NCBI RefSeq assembly: GCF_050278625.1
Contig: NZ_JBNNTI010000001.1
Coordinates: 62,001-126,000, forward strand
DNA: 64,000 bases
Origin: Viridibacillus sp050278625
Lineage (GTDB): Bacteria > Bacillota > Bacilli > Bacillales_A > Planococcaceae
Direction: 5' to 3'
Shown piece by piece: positions 15,889 through 24,059 of the stretch. Made by a program: the position numbers and the translations under genes. The notes under the pieces were generated by a model. It saw only the letters and a program-made list of their open reading frames with translations, was not told the DNA's origin and did no database searches. The stretch's first letter is position 1, and the number at the start of each line of letters is the position of its first letter.

Positions 15889-18681
15889 TCATACTTTTTT
15901 ATTATACCAATGTTCTAATTCTAAGACCATATGTTGAAGGGATACTTTTTTCACCGGAATCGCTGGAAGTGCACGTATAAATTCCTTCCCATACGATTTA
16001 GTCTCAATTCGGCGATCCAAAACGATAAAAACGCCCTTATCCTGTGAAGAACGGATTAAACGACCAAACCCTTGCTTGAAGCGTAAAATGGCTTCAGGGA
16101 GAGCTAATTTATAAAATGAATTCAATCCTTGTTCGTTTAATACTTCGGATCTAGCTCTGAAAATCGGTTCTTCTGGTGCAGAAAATGGTAAACGCACGAC
16201 AATAACCGCCGACAATGCATCACCTGGTACATCTACACCTTCCCAAAAGCTATTCGTACCAAATAATACAGAATGATTAAACTTCTGGAATAGTTTTAAT
16301 AATCGCATGCGACTACCAGAAGACATACCTTGAGCAAAGAGCATATAATCACATAATGCTTCTGTTTCTTGAATTAGCTCAACCGTTTTTCTAAGCATAT
16401 CTTGAGACGTAAATAATACAAAACAACGGCCCTCAGTAGCAAGTACAGTTTGAATAATGGCATCTGCTACAGCTTCCACATATTCAGTTTGTGAAACTTG
16501 CTGAATTTCAGGCATATCATCAACTATATAAAGGCTCGCACCGTCATAGTATGATGTCGGTGCTTGGAATTGGAATAGCGGCACTGAACTTTGAAGTCCT
16601 AGTTGGTCCGCGATAAAGCGACGATTGTTCGGTACTGTTAATGTACCAGATGCCCAAATAATTCCTGAGCGATTACGGAAACGATCTAAAACAGTTGTGA
16701 CCGATTGCGCAACGTGAATTGGACGTTTATAAACATGCAAGCTTCCTGGTATACTACGCTGATCTAACTCAATCCATGCTGAACAATCCACTTCATAAGT
16801 CAAGAAGATAGCATCCCATTCAGCTACTTTAATAGTTAATTCACGTAACCAGTAATACCAGTCTGATAATATCGTTTGCTGTGTAGGTGATAAATCTTCA
16901 GGGTTTTGCTGGAAGACATCACTTATTTCCTGTGCAAATTGTATCCATCCCTGTATACTATGACTCACTTTTTCAAATAAAGGTTGCTTAATCACGAGCG
17001 AATTTAAAGGATAAGTACGCTTATTGTGACGTGAACCTGACTTTTGAATATTTAATTGATTAATCAATTGATGAATTGTTGCATCAAAGATCTGTACCAT
17101 CTCACAATATTTTATTTCTAATTTTGATAATTGCCTAATTGGAATCTTCCCGCTATCAGCCATCAATTTAAAATAATTATGAATTAACTGATGGTCATCA
17201 ACTGATCCAAGTTGACCAAAAATGTATTTCCATTGTGTATAAGAGAGTGCTTTTTCATCTCTTAATGTAGCCGCCTGAATAAATTGATGTGCTTCATCAA
17301 GAATCCAACCATCAACGGATGCAAGAACTGGCTCAACGCGCGTTAAATCAGAAAGTAACATCGCATGGTTTGTAATAATGAGATCTGCTGTTTTGCTTTT
17401 TTTAATCGCGTTTTCATAAAAGTCAAAATAACCTTTACCACGTGAAATAACTGTCGACGATGAACGTCGTACTTTGTCTAATAGTAATTGTCCCCCACCA
17501 GATAATGTAATTTCATTCAAATCGCCTGTCGTTGTATTAGCGAGCCAAACGAGTAGTTGCATCATTGTAAATGATTCATCATAGGAAGTATCTTGAGCAA
17601 CAAAAAGCTCTGCAAAACGATCCACATCTATATAATGCTCCATTCCTTTTAACAAAGTAACATTAATAGATGTTTGTAGAATCGCTTCTGCTTTTGGCAA
17701 TTCTTCTGCTAACAGTTGGTCAAGCAGGTGCGAAGTATATGAACTAATCCCTACTTTACCATTTGTTTGCTTGGCATAAATAATTGCAGGAATTAAGTAT
17801 GCAAGTGTTTTACCAATCCCAGTGGACGCTTCTGTTAGTACTTCCTGCTTGGTATTTAAAGCTTGCCAAACTTGATCCATCATTTTAAATTGATCTGGAC
17901 GAACTTCAAAATTTTTGAAAGCTCTAGAAAATAAGGCTTTTTTTTCAGCAGTAGATTGTGGGTATTTCAGCGCCACCTCTGAATTAGCCTCAATTACTGC
18001 TCCTCTTAACGCTATATTTTTATAATAAAAGTGGATCTCAGATTGTTTGGATACTGCTCTTTTTATCTGAATCGCATCAAAGAATAATTGAGATAGGTCT
18101 GATTTTAAGCGAAAAGAACGCTGATGTAATTGTTCAATCGTTGAAAGTGGAAGAGTTAACAACTCTTCCCAACCGCGTTTTAATAATAGTGCAGTTGCAA
18201 AGGCATCATCGTCTGCTCTATGTGCTTGTTTCAATGAAATATTCAATTCCATAGCAATATCCTGTAGCTTGTAGCTAAATGCCGTTGGGAATAAAATTTT
18301 CGAAAGCTCGACTGTGTCCATCTGTTTACCAAACCATTTTGGTAGACCTGCTCTTTTGAATTCAGCTTGTAAAAAAGGCAAATCAAAATCAGTGTTGTGT
18401 GCAACAAAGACACAATCTTGCAAAATGTTATAAATTTTTTCAGCATGCGCTTCGAATGGTTGCGCATCTTTGACATCTTTGTCCGTAATATTCGTCAAGT
18501 CTTGAATAAAACGAGGGATTTTCTTCCCTGGGTGAATGAAAGTCGTGAAAGTTGATTGCACTTCCCAATCTTTCATTAAAACAATCGCTATTTGAATGAT
18601 ACGGTCTCCGTTTTGAGAGGAGTGACCTGTCGTTTCTAAATCTACGATTGCGTATGTTTGACTGTCCATCATTTTCTTCAC
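15889..18681 (-). CDS. dinG: DinG-family exonuclease/helicase
   Basis: 930 aa. Seen: N-terminal DEDDh exonuclease domain starting IVDLETTG and with HNTDFDLPFL and HRADDDA motifs (to about 170), followed by an XPD/DinG-like helicase: Walker A EASTGIGKTLAYL (about 280), DEAH box WILDEAHQF, and C-terminal FWEGVDVPG and QGFGRLIRS. The four iron-sulphur cysteines of E. coli DinG are not evident; Firmicute exonuclease-fused forms usually lack them. Start GTG 18681 or ATG 18672/18669; none has a strong ribosome binding site. Confidence 0.92.
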   Translation of the reverse strand: MKKMMDSQTYAIVDLETTGHSSQNGDRIIQIAIVLMKDWEVQSTFTTFIHPGKKIPRFIQDLTNITDKDVKDAQPFEAHAEKIYNILQDCVFVAHNTDFDLPFLQAEFKRAGLPKWFGKQMDTVELSKILFPTAFSYKLQDIAMELNISLKQAHRADDDAFATALLLKRGWEELLTLPLSTIEQLHQRSFRLKSDLSQLFFDAIQIKRAVSKQSEIHFYYKNIALRGAVIEANSEVALKYPQSTAEKKALFSRAFKNFEVRPDQFKMMDQVWQALNTKQEVLTEASTGIGKTLAYLIPAIIYAKQTNGKVGISSYTSHLLDQLLAEELPKAEAILQTSINVTLLKGMEHYIDVDRFAELFVAQDTSYDESFTMMQLLVWLANTTTGDLNEITLSGGGQLLLDKVRRSSSTVISRGKGYFDFYENAIKKSKTADLIITNHAMLLSDLTRVEPVLASVDGWILDEAHQFIQAATLRDEKALSYTQWKYIFGQLGSVDDHQLIHNYFKLMADSGKIPIRQLSKLEIKYCEMVQIFDATIHQLINQLNIQKSGSRHNKRTYPLNSLVIKQPLFEKVSHSIQGWIQFAQEISDVFQQNPEDLSPTQQTILSDWYYWLRELTIKVAEWDAIFLTYEVDCSAWIELDQRSIPGSLHVYKRPIHVAQSVTTVLDRFRNRSGIIWASGTLTVPNNRRFIADQLGLQSSVPLFQFQAPTSYYDGASLYIVDDMPEIQQVSQTEYVEAVADAIIQTVLATEGRCFVLFTSQDMLRKTVELIQETEALCDYMLFAQGMSSGSRMRLLKLFQKFNHSVLFGTNSFWEGVDVPGDALSAVIVVRLPFSAPEEPIFRARSEVLNEQGLNSFYKLALPEAILRFKQGFGRLIRSSQDKGVFIVLDRRIETKSYGKEFIRALPAIPVKKVSLQHMVLELEHWYNKKV

Positions 18682-18763
18682 AACTTTCCGATCGGTTTAT
18701 ACTCAAAATTCTATCACATTTTGGGCAGAATAGCTGAGGTTGATGTGTAGAATTGTAGATTTT

Positions 18764-18889
18764 GCGGATTGTTGTGTTAAGTCTGGTGATTGTTGCGTTA
18801 TTTCTATTGATTATTGCACCAACTTAGTTGTTTATTGCACTAATTCGTTCGATAATTGCATTAATTAGTCTCATTGTTATTTAACTGAA
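18764..18889. repeat. Degenerate 21-nt tandem repeat between dinG and panD
   Basis: Five clear units (18764-18784, 18785-18805, 18806-18826, 18827-18847, 18848-18868) and one decayed unit (18869-18889) share the pattern TTGATTATTGCACTAATTAG. Units in the middle are the best conserved (TTATTGCAC). The array lies upstream of dinG and downstream of the panD terminator. Confidence 0.8.
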
Positions 18890-18908
18890 TATTCACGTCT
18901 TATGATAC

Positions 18909-18936
18909 TAAAAAAAGCACCCAATATTGGATGCTT
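18909..18936 (-). terminator. panBCD terminator
   Basis: AGCA(T)CCAATATTGG(G)TGCT hairpin followed on the minus strand by seven T residues, immediately after the panD stop. Confidence 0.85.
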
Positions 18937-18943
18937 CCTAATT

Positions 18944-19327
18944 TTACATTACTGTCGCTTCTGGTTCATATTGAATGAGTTCTTTAATCGTATTACTGTG
19001 TTGCATAATTGCTACAGTTGGCTTGTGGTTTTTTGCTTCTTCATTATTAACATATGCATAAGACATAATAATGACGACATCACCTTTTTGCACTAGACGA
19101 GCTGCTGCACCATTTACACAAATAACACCACTTCCTCGCTTTCCAGCAATAATGTATGTTTCAAATCGTGCACCGTTATTATTATCAACAACATGCACTT
19201 TTTCATTCGGTAGCATGCCAACTGCATCGAGTATATCCTCATCAATCGTAATACTGCCTACATAATTTAAGTCCGCTTGTGTTATAACTGCACGATGGAT
19301 TTTCGCATTCATCATCATTCTTAGCAT
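18944..19327 (-). CDS. panD: Aspartate 1-decarboxylase
   Basis: 127 aa pyruvoyl enzyme making beta-alanine for pantothenate. Seen: start MLRMMMNAKIHRAVI, the self-cleavage site GS in NYVGSITID (Gly-Ser at residues 24-25), and NGAAARLVQKGDVVIIMSY. Last gene of panBCD; starts 4 nt after panC. Confidence 0.96.
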   Translation of the reverse strand: MLRMMMNAKIHRAVITQADLNYVGSITIDEDILDAVGMLPNEKVHVVDNNNGARFETYIIAGKRGSGVICVNGAAARLVQKGDVVIIMSYAYVNNEEAKNHKPTVAIMQHSNTIKELIQYEPEATVM

Positions 19328-19330
19328 TGT

Positions 19331-20182
19331 TTAGTCCCCTTTTCTTTGAAAAATAATATTGTCAATTAGGCGCGTGTTACCAAAGTAAACTGCTGTTGCA
19401 AGTAAAATTTTTTCAGTTTGCTCTGTCACTTCAGTAAGGTCTGGGTAACTTAGCATTTGCAAATAATCAATACGCCCATTTGAATTGGTTTCGATATGTT
19501 CTTTTGCAAGCCTTGTTGCTTCAATATCATTGTCGTATTTCAAATAATGGGTTGTTGCAAGATCTAACGCTTGCCAAATAACTGGTGCTTGCAAACGTTG
19601 TTGGTCTGTTAAAAATACATTTCGTGAGCTTTTCGCAAGGCCATCTTCTTCTCGAACAATTGGCACACTTCGAATTTCTATTGGAAAATTATAATCACGT
19701 ACCATAGTTTCGATAATCGCTAACTGTTGTGCGTCTTTCTGTCCAAAGTAAGCGTTTGTTGGCCTAGTTAAATGGAAAAGCTTTGTCACAACTTTTAATA
19801 CCCCATCGAAATGTCCAAATCTTGTTGCTCCACAAAGAATTTCAGATTGTGGACCTGCTAATATTTGAATACCACCATTAGTCGGATACATTTCGCTGGT
19901 AGAAGGAGCAAATAAAAAATCAACTCCTACTTTTTCTGCAATCCTCATATCACGATCTAAATCTCTAGGATAGCTTTCATAATCTTCGTTAGGTCCAAAT
20001 TGTGCTGGATTGACGAAAAGGCTCATTACTACTAAATCATTTTCTTTGCGAGCAGCCGTTGCTAGCGCCATATGCCCTTCATGTAAATAGCCCATTGTCG
20101 GAACGAGACCTATTGTTTTGTTAGCTTTTTTGGCTGTTGTGATGTGTACATTTAGTTCTTTAATAGTTGAAACAATTTTCAT
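19331..20182 (-). CDS. panC: Pantothenate synthetase
   Basis: 283 aa. Joins pantoate and beta-alanine with ATP. Seen: nucleotide-binding HIGH-like segment GYLHEGHMAL, FVNPAQFGPNEDYESYPRD, FGQKDAQQLAI and the KMSKS-like segment SSRNVFL. Overlaps panB by 4 nt and is followed directly by panD. Confidence 0.97.
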   Translation of the reverse strand: MKIVSTIKELNVHITTAKKANKTIGLVPTMGYLHEGHMALATAARKENDLVVMSLFVNPAQFGPNEDYESYPRDLDRDMRIAEKVGVDFLFAPSTSEMYPTNGGIQILAGPQSEILCGATRFGHFDGVLKVVTKLFHLTRPTNAYFGQKDAQQLAIIETMVRDYNFPIEIRSVPIVREEDGLAKSSRNVFLTDQQRLQAPVIWQALDLATTHYLKYDNDIEATRLAKEHIETNSNGRIDYLQMLSYPDLTEVTEQTEKILLATAVYFGNTRLIDNIIFQRKGD

Positions 20183-21018
20183 TTTCTTATTCCTCCGTAA
20201 AGCTGTTCTAGTTGATGATCTGTCATCGTGAAGCGATGCTCTACTTTTGGAAAAGAACCTTGTTTTACTGCTTTTGTATAGCTTTCGATACCATTATGCA
20301 TCAATTCTCCAGCAAGTGCGAACGTTTCAACAAATTTTGGTACATGGTGAGTTCCATACGCTAGCACATCATGATAAACGAGAACTTGCCCATCAACTTC
20401 TGCCCCTGCTCCAATGCCGATTACTGGGATTTTAAGTAATTTTGTAATTTCTGCTGCGAGCTGATATGGAATACATTCAAGGACAAGCGCACATGCCCCT
20501 GCCTCTTCAACTTTTTTTGCATCTTGCAATAATTTTTCTGCTGCAGCGGCTGTTTTCCCCTGTACTTTATATCCCCCAAGAACTGCCGCGGATTGTGGTA
20601 GTAAGCCTAAATGTGCCACCACTGGAATCCCGGTATTCACTAAAGAGGATATGACATTGACAACAAGCTCTGCTCCTTCAACTTTTAACGCACTAGCACC
20701 AGTTTGTTGGAACATATGAATCGCAGTTTGTAATGTTTGATCAATATCTCCATGATAAGAACCAAATGGCATATCGACTACTATAAAAGTATCCTTTGCT
20801 CCTCTTTTCACAGCTTTCGCATGATGAACCATATCTGCAACAGTTACAGGTACAGTTGATTCATAGCCGAGTACGACCATGCCTAAAGAATCACCTACTA
20901 AAATCATGTCAACACCGGCTTCTTCAGCTAGTTTTGCAGACGGAAAATCATAAGCAGTCAACATAACAATCTTGTTGCTTTGTTCTTTCATCTTCAAAAA
21001 ATCAGTCGTTGTTTTCAA
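20179..21018 (-). CDS. panB: 3-methyl-2-oxobutanoate hydroxymethyltransferase
   Basis: 279 aa. First committed step of pantothenate synthesis, ketopantoate from 2-oxoisovalerate. Seen: MLTAYDFPSAKLAEEAGVD, LVGDSLGMVVLGYEST, ADMVHHAKAV and GLLPQSA. The ribosome binding site GAGGAGGAAGCG lies just after a terminator with alternative pairings, so regulation by transcription attenuation is possible. Confidence 0.97.
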   Translation of the reverse strand: MKTTTDFLKMKEQSNKIVMLTAYDFPSAKLAEEAGVDMILVGDSLGMVVLGYESTVPVTVADMVHHAKAVKRGAKDTFIVVDMPFGSYHGDIDQTLQTAIHMFQQTGASALKVEGAELVVNVISSLVNTGIPVVAHLGLLPQSAAVLGGYKVQGKTAAAAEKLLQDAKKVEEAGACALVLECIPYQLAAEITKLLKIPVIGIGAGAEVDGQVLVYHDVLAYGTHHVPKFVETFALAGELMHNGIESYTKAVKQGSFPKVEHRFTMTDHQLEQLYGGIRK

Positions 21019-21029
21019 AACGCTTCCTC

Positions 21030-21205
21030 CTCTTTACAGGAAGAAAACAAAAAACCCCTCTGTCAAAAAAATGGACAGAAGGGTTGCGTATTCAATGAAA
21101 TGCGTCGTTTTCTTCCGTCCCTGTCTATTACTAGATCAAGGCGAATCTTTTTAGTTTTAGTTTTTTGTAGCAAGGTACAGTTCAATTAAATTGATACTGT
21201 CCAAT
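21030..21205 (-). promoter_or_regulatory. Structured leader before panBCD (candidate attenuator)
   Basis: Transcribed towards panB. Seen in order: a stem with small internal A-containing loops (21202-21174); a segment GGACGGAAGAAAAC (21120-21107); the 5' terminator arm containing CUUCUGUCC (21081-21073); the terminator; then GUUUUCUUCC (21048-21039). GGACGGAAG can form 9 pairs with the 5' terminator arm (one G-U), which would block the terminator, and GGAAGAAAAC can pair perfectly with GUUUUCUUCC beyond it. A 'pan' RNA motif upstream of pan operons has been described in Firmicutes; whether this is one cannot be settled by eye. Confidence 0.55.
21049..21085 (-). terminator. Intrinsic terminator between birA and panB
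   Basis: Arms 21074-21085 and 21053-21064 form 12 pairs (one G-U) with a 9-nt loop, followed by TTTTTT on the minus strand. It separates birA from panBCD or acts as the attenuator of the pan leader. Confidence 0.85.
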
Positions 21206-21243
21206 ACTTCAACTATAACAAGTTTATTGATACATTCCAATAT

Positions 21244-22227
21244 TTATTTTTCAAGTGTAATATCAGCTGAATAGATACCTTTTATCGTGCCATCATCTAA
21301 TTGCAATTGTAAAACACCGTCTTTTGTTATCCCAATAGCTTTTCCAATGAATTCTTCTTGTAATGTTGTGGCACGAATACGATTGCCAATAGTACAAGAG
21401 TAGCTTTCCCACTGAGACTTAATTGGTTCAAAGCCTTCTTTTACATATTGAGCACTATAAATTTCTAAATAATAAAGTATTTTTGCGACTAGGAGTGCGC
21501 GATCTATATGTTTACCACTAGCTATTTTAAGTGATGTTGCAATGTCTTTTATTTCTTCCTCGAAATCGTTTGGCTGATGATTTACATTTATGCCGATTCC
21601 CATAATTATTGCATTTACGCGGTCTGGATCTGCTTGTAATTCTGTTAATATCCCTGTACATTTCTTACCTTTTATCAATAAATCGTTTGGCCATTTAATT
21701 TCTGGTTGTACATCTGTTATATTAGCTATCGCTTTAGTTAATGCTACTGCAGCTACTAAAGTTAATTGAGGTGCTTCATAAGGAGCTATCTCCGGACGGA
21801 GGATAACACTCATCCAAATGCCTTTGCCTTTCGTTGACTTCCACTCACGCATCATACGGCCTCGGCCAACTGTCTGCTCTTCACAAATAATAACAGTACC
21901 TTCTGAGGCTCCTTCTTGCGCTTTATTGTGTGCAATTGCTTGAGTAGAGGTCATTGACTGTTCATAAATAATACGGTTACCGAAACTTTTCGTTTCAAGA
22001 GCCATTGTAATATTTGCATCATCGACTGTATCAGGCGTTGCTGTTAAGACGTAGCCTCTTTTCTTGACAGTTTCAAAGGAGTACCCTTTTTCTTGAAGTT
22101 GCTTCATATGCTTCCATATTGCTGTCCTGGAGATGCCAAATTCATCTGCTAGCTGTTGACCAGAAATTGGTTCACCATTAGCCTCGACTAAGCGCTTTAT
22201 AATTTCATTTTTCAATGTTACTTTCAT
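21244..22227 (-). CDS. birA: Biotin protein ligase / biotin operon repressor BirA
   Basis: 327 aa. Biotinylates acetyl-CoA and pyruvate carboxylases and represses biotin genes. Seen: N-terminal winged helix (ISGQQLADEFGISRTAIWKHM), ligase motif with GRGRMMREW (the usual glycine-arginine loop), KWPNDLLIKGKK, and a C-terminal SH3-like domain. The start ATG 22227 has no strong ribosome binding site (TTGGTTTAGTC upstream). In B. subtilis it follows cca directly. Here an island separates them, and before insertion the start probably overlapped the end of cca, which explains the weak site. Confidence 0.94.
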   Translation of the reverse strand: MKVTLKNEIIKRLVEANGEPISGQQLADEFGISRTAIWKHMKQLQEKGYSFETVKKRGYVLTATPDTVDDANITMALETKSFGNRIIYEQSMTSTQAIAHNKAQEGASEGTVIICEEQTVGRGRMMREWKSTKGKGIWMSVILRPEIAPYEAPQLTLVAAVALTKAIANITDVQPEIKWPNDLLIKGKKCTGILTELQADPDRVNAIIMGIGINVNHQPNDFEEEIKDIATSLKIASGKHIDRALLVAKILYYLEIYSAQYVKEGFEPIKSQWESYSCTIGNRIRATTLQEEFIGKAIGITKDGVLQLQLDDGTIKGIYSADITLEK

Positions 22228-22231
22228 GACT

Positions 22232-22249
22232 AAACCAATCCTTTATCTG
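22232..22249. repeat. Island boundary repeat next to birA (att-like)
   Basis: One copy of AAACCAATCCTTTATCTG, identical to the copy within cca. It represents the displaced end of the original cca gene. Confidence 0.78.
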
Positions 22250-22675
22250 AATGTAGTATCAAAATATAACATATTGTTTCTAAATGTTTATTTAAAGCTG
22301 ATAATTAGATTCAATAGTATCATTATTTATCGCAAAATATGTCTAAATCTTAATCAATCTTAACATTTAGTCACTTTTTGGTCACTTGAAAAAGATATTG
22401 AGTCTGAAGATAGATTCATGCTTATTGGGATAGTTAACATTACCCAACAAGAAATGGACTTAGGTATAAAAAGAAAATAAACAATAGGTCACTCATTGCG
22501 TTAATTTCCGTTCCGGCGGACGCTAATACAATTCACGAAATATAAGTTATAACTATATAATTAAGTTATAAGTTTCCTTTCATTTATAAATAGAGGTGTG
22601 AAATTTAACCGAATAGTTTATACTATAATTATATTAATATCCTAATATTTAACAAACATAAAAGGAGGAATGTAA
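22250..22675. other. Non-coding left part of the island
   Basis: AT-rich. It holds a possible arm-type site (22369-22388, AGTCACTTTTTGGTCACTTG), a short open stretch on + ending at a TAA near 22480 that looks like the tail of a lost gene (begins EKDIESEDRFML), a fragment of a Bacillaceae structured repeat (22503-22524, TTTCCGTTCCGGCGGACGCT) and an AT-rich promoter-like region (TATACTATAAT) before the lipoprotein gene. It must also carry the present birA promoter on the minus strand, which I cannot pinpoint. Confidence 0.5.
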
Positions 22676-23056
22676 TTGAAAAAAATACTGTTGATACTAG
22701 TATCTGTATTTATTTTAACAAGTTGCCAATCCCATGACTTTAATTTCAAAGGCGATAGTGAAAACTGGTACGCAGAAGTATTAACCCAAAAAAATGGTGA
22801 TCGACAAGAACAAAGCTTTAAAATAAAGTACGAAGGCAAAAACTTAGAAAAGGTTAAAAATAAAGATATTACATTCTCATTTCAAAGTGACAATGGCCTT
22901 CAAGGGCAAATAACACAAAAATTATCAGAGTCTGGTACCTTAGAAAGCAATTCACCTAGTTCATGTAGTGGTTGTAATTTTCTCAATAAAGAAAGCGAAA
23001 TAGTTTTCACTATCGAATGGAATGGTGAAAAAGAAGAATTTATTTTAAAGAATTAG
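22676..23056 (+). CDS. Small secreted lipoprotein
   Basis: 126 aa, start TTG 22676 after AAAGGAGGAATG, a very strong ribosome binding site. Seen: lipoprotein signal peptide with lipobox LTSC (MKKILLILVSVFILTSCQS), then a hydrophilic beta-rich domain with two close cysteines (SSCSGCNF) and a C-terminal EIVFTIEWNGEKEEFILKN pattern resembling an immunoglobulin-like fold. Not recognized beyond that. It is the only intact sizeable gene of the island. Confidence 0.75.
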   Translation: MKKILLILVSVFILTSCQSHDFNFKGDSENWYAEVLTQKNGDRQEQSFKIKYEGKNLEKVKNKDITFSFQSDNGLQGQITQKLSESGTLESNSPSSCSGCNFLNKESEIVFTIEWNGEKEEFILKN

Positions 23057-23096
23057 ATAATTACAATATGAAAATACCTAATTCTTCCCATATATA

Positions 23097-23123
23097 AAAA
23101 AGGGCAGCAAAGACTGCCTTTGA
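23097..23123. terminator. Hairpin after the lipoprotein gene
   Basis: GGCAG-CAAAGA-CTGCC. On the minus strand it is followed by CTTTTTT (a good terminator); on the plus strand only by TTTG, so it ends the lipoprotein transcript weakly. Confidence 0.5.
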
Positions 23124-23230
23124 ATACTCACTCATTTTTTCCCCTCCTGTTATTTCACTTCATTTTTCTATGTTGAATCAATAAGTAACTTAGTGTATTG
23201 TTTAATTAACAAATATTAGGTGGTGTGAAT

Positions 23231-23347
23231 ATGGATTTTACTGCATTTCTCGCTTTAATTTTTGGTAGTATGGCACTTTTCACTTCTGTTAACAATGAAA
23301 AAAAAATAAAAAAATTACAGAAAAGGTTAGATAAACTAGAAAAATAA
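23231..23347 (+). CDS. 38-aa membrane peptide with basic coiled tail
   Basis: MDFTAFLALIFGSMALFTSV forms one membrane segment, then NNEKKIKKLQKRLDKLEK is a charged amphipathic helix. AGGTGG precedes the ATG at good distance. Similar one-span small proteins are common in Bacillales; no specific function can be assigned. It lies in the island between the lipoprotein and the broken integrase. Confidence 0.55.
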   Translation: MDFTAFLALIFGSMALFTSVNNEKKIKKLQKRLDKLEK

Positions 23348-23574
23348 TACCTGATTTTCATTCAATTTCAACCATTAAAGTTAGTAAAAAGCTGCTAGTA
23401 CGCTAATTATTATGCAACCGGTATATTGTCACTTGAATTTTTAATGTATTAGCGTTTGTATAAATTCAAGGAACAATTTCTTCGCTTAATGTTTCTACTG
23501 TGCATTAACACTCTCCGCATGCTTTTTATAAAGGATTTTATATTCAAGCACACCAAACGTATTGATTAGTTTTT
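23348..23574. other. Non-coding island segment
   Basis: No gene or clear structure seen; AT-rich, probably decayed 5' part of the recombinase gene region. Confidence 0.4.
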
Positions 23575-23981
23575 TAGATTGAAAAGAAATTTGAAGAAGA
23601 AATTACCTATCTTGAATTATCTTGAAATGAATAAACGTGAGTTAGATCGATGGAGAATTGGTGATTTAGCAAAGTATAAATTATCGCCAGAATCCAAAGG
23701 TGCTCATATTGAACAAATCATTAAAAGTATCGAATGGAATTTACTCATAATATGGACCAGCGGCGGAGAAACTTTGTCAAAAAATATAACCTTACCACCA
23801 CTAAATTTCCATGGATTACGCCACTCTTGAGCTTCTTACATGGTAAGTCAAAATGTGTAAACTTTAAAGTCATACAGGAACAATTAGGGACTCAAATATT
23901 CAAAAAACATTAAATACTTATAGTCATTTGACCAAAAAAGACAAAGTAAAAACAGGTGAGCTATTAGACGAAGTTTTATAA
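23575..23981 (+). pseudogene. Tyrosine recombinase/integrase remnant
   Basis: Several frames together spell the C-terminal half of a phage-type integrase: FHGLRHS at 23807-23826 (the HxLRH box with catalytic His and Arg), followed by a stop, then after frame changes TLNTYSHLTKKDKVKTGELL with the catalytic Tyr codon at 23919-23921 and stop at 23979-23981. A leading piece (KFEEEITYLELS) lies near 23580. Stops and frameshifts make it non-functional. It ends 100 bp from the att-like repeat within cca, the usual int-att arrangement. Confidence 0.72.
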
Positions 23982-23984
23982 TTC

Positions 23985-24004
23985 GGTCGCTTTTTAGTCA
24001 CCTG
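23985..24004 (+). repeat. Possible arm-type integrase site
   Basis: GGTCGCTTTTTAGTCACCTG matches AGTCACTTTTTGGTCACTTG at 22369-22388 at 16 of 20 positions, with the same GTCAC spacing. Each copy lies 90-140 bp inside one island boundary. Confidence 0.45.
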
Positions 24005-24059
24005 TTCGGAATTCAATAAATTATATGGGCTTAGAATGCTTATATATGTGTTTTGAAAC

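Noticed and set aside
18743..18868. 41-aa cysteine-rich ORF within the 21-nt repeats
   Set aside because: The repeat length is a multiple of three, so an open frame arises automatically; ribosome binding site is poor (GAGG too close). Mentioned only as part of the repeat finding.
21118..21205. T-box or other known riboswitch before panB
   Set aside because: No T-box sequence (AGGGUGGNACCGCG-type) and no other riboswitch core that I recognise; only the generic attenuator pairing is claimed.
23579..23830. 83-aa ORF in the island
   Set aside because: It is one frame of the broken integrase, ending in HGLRHS followed by a stop.
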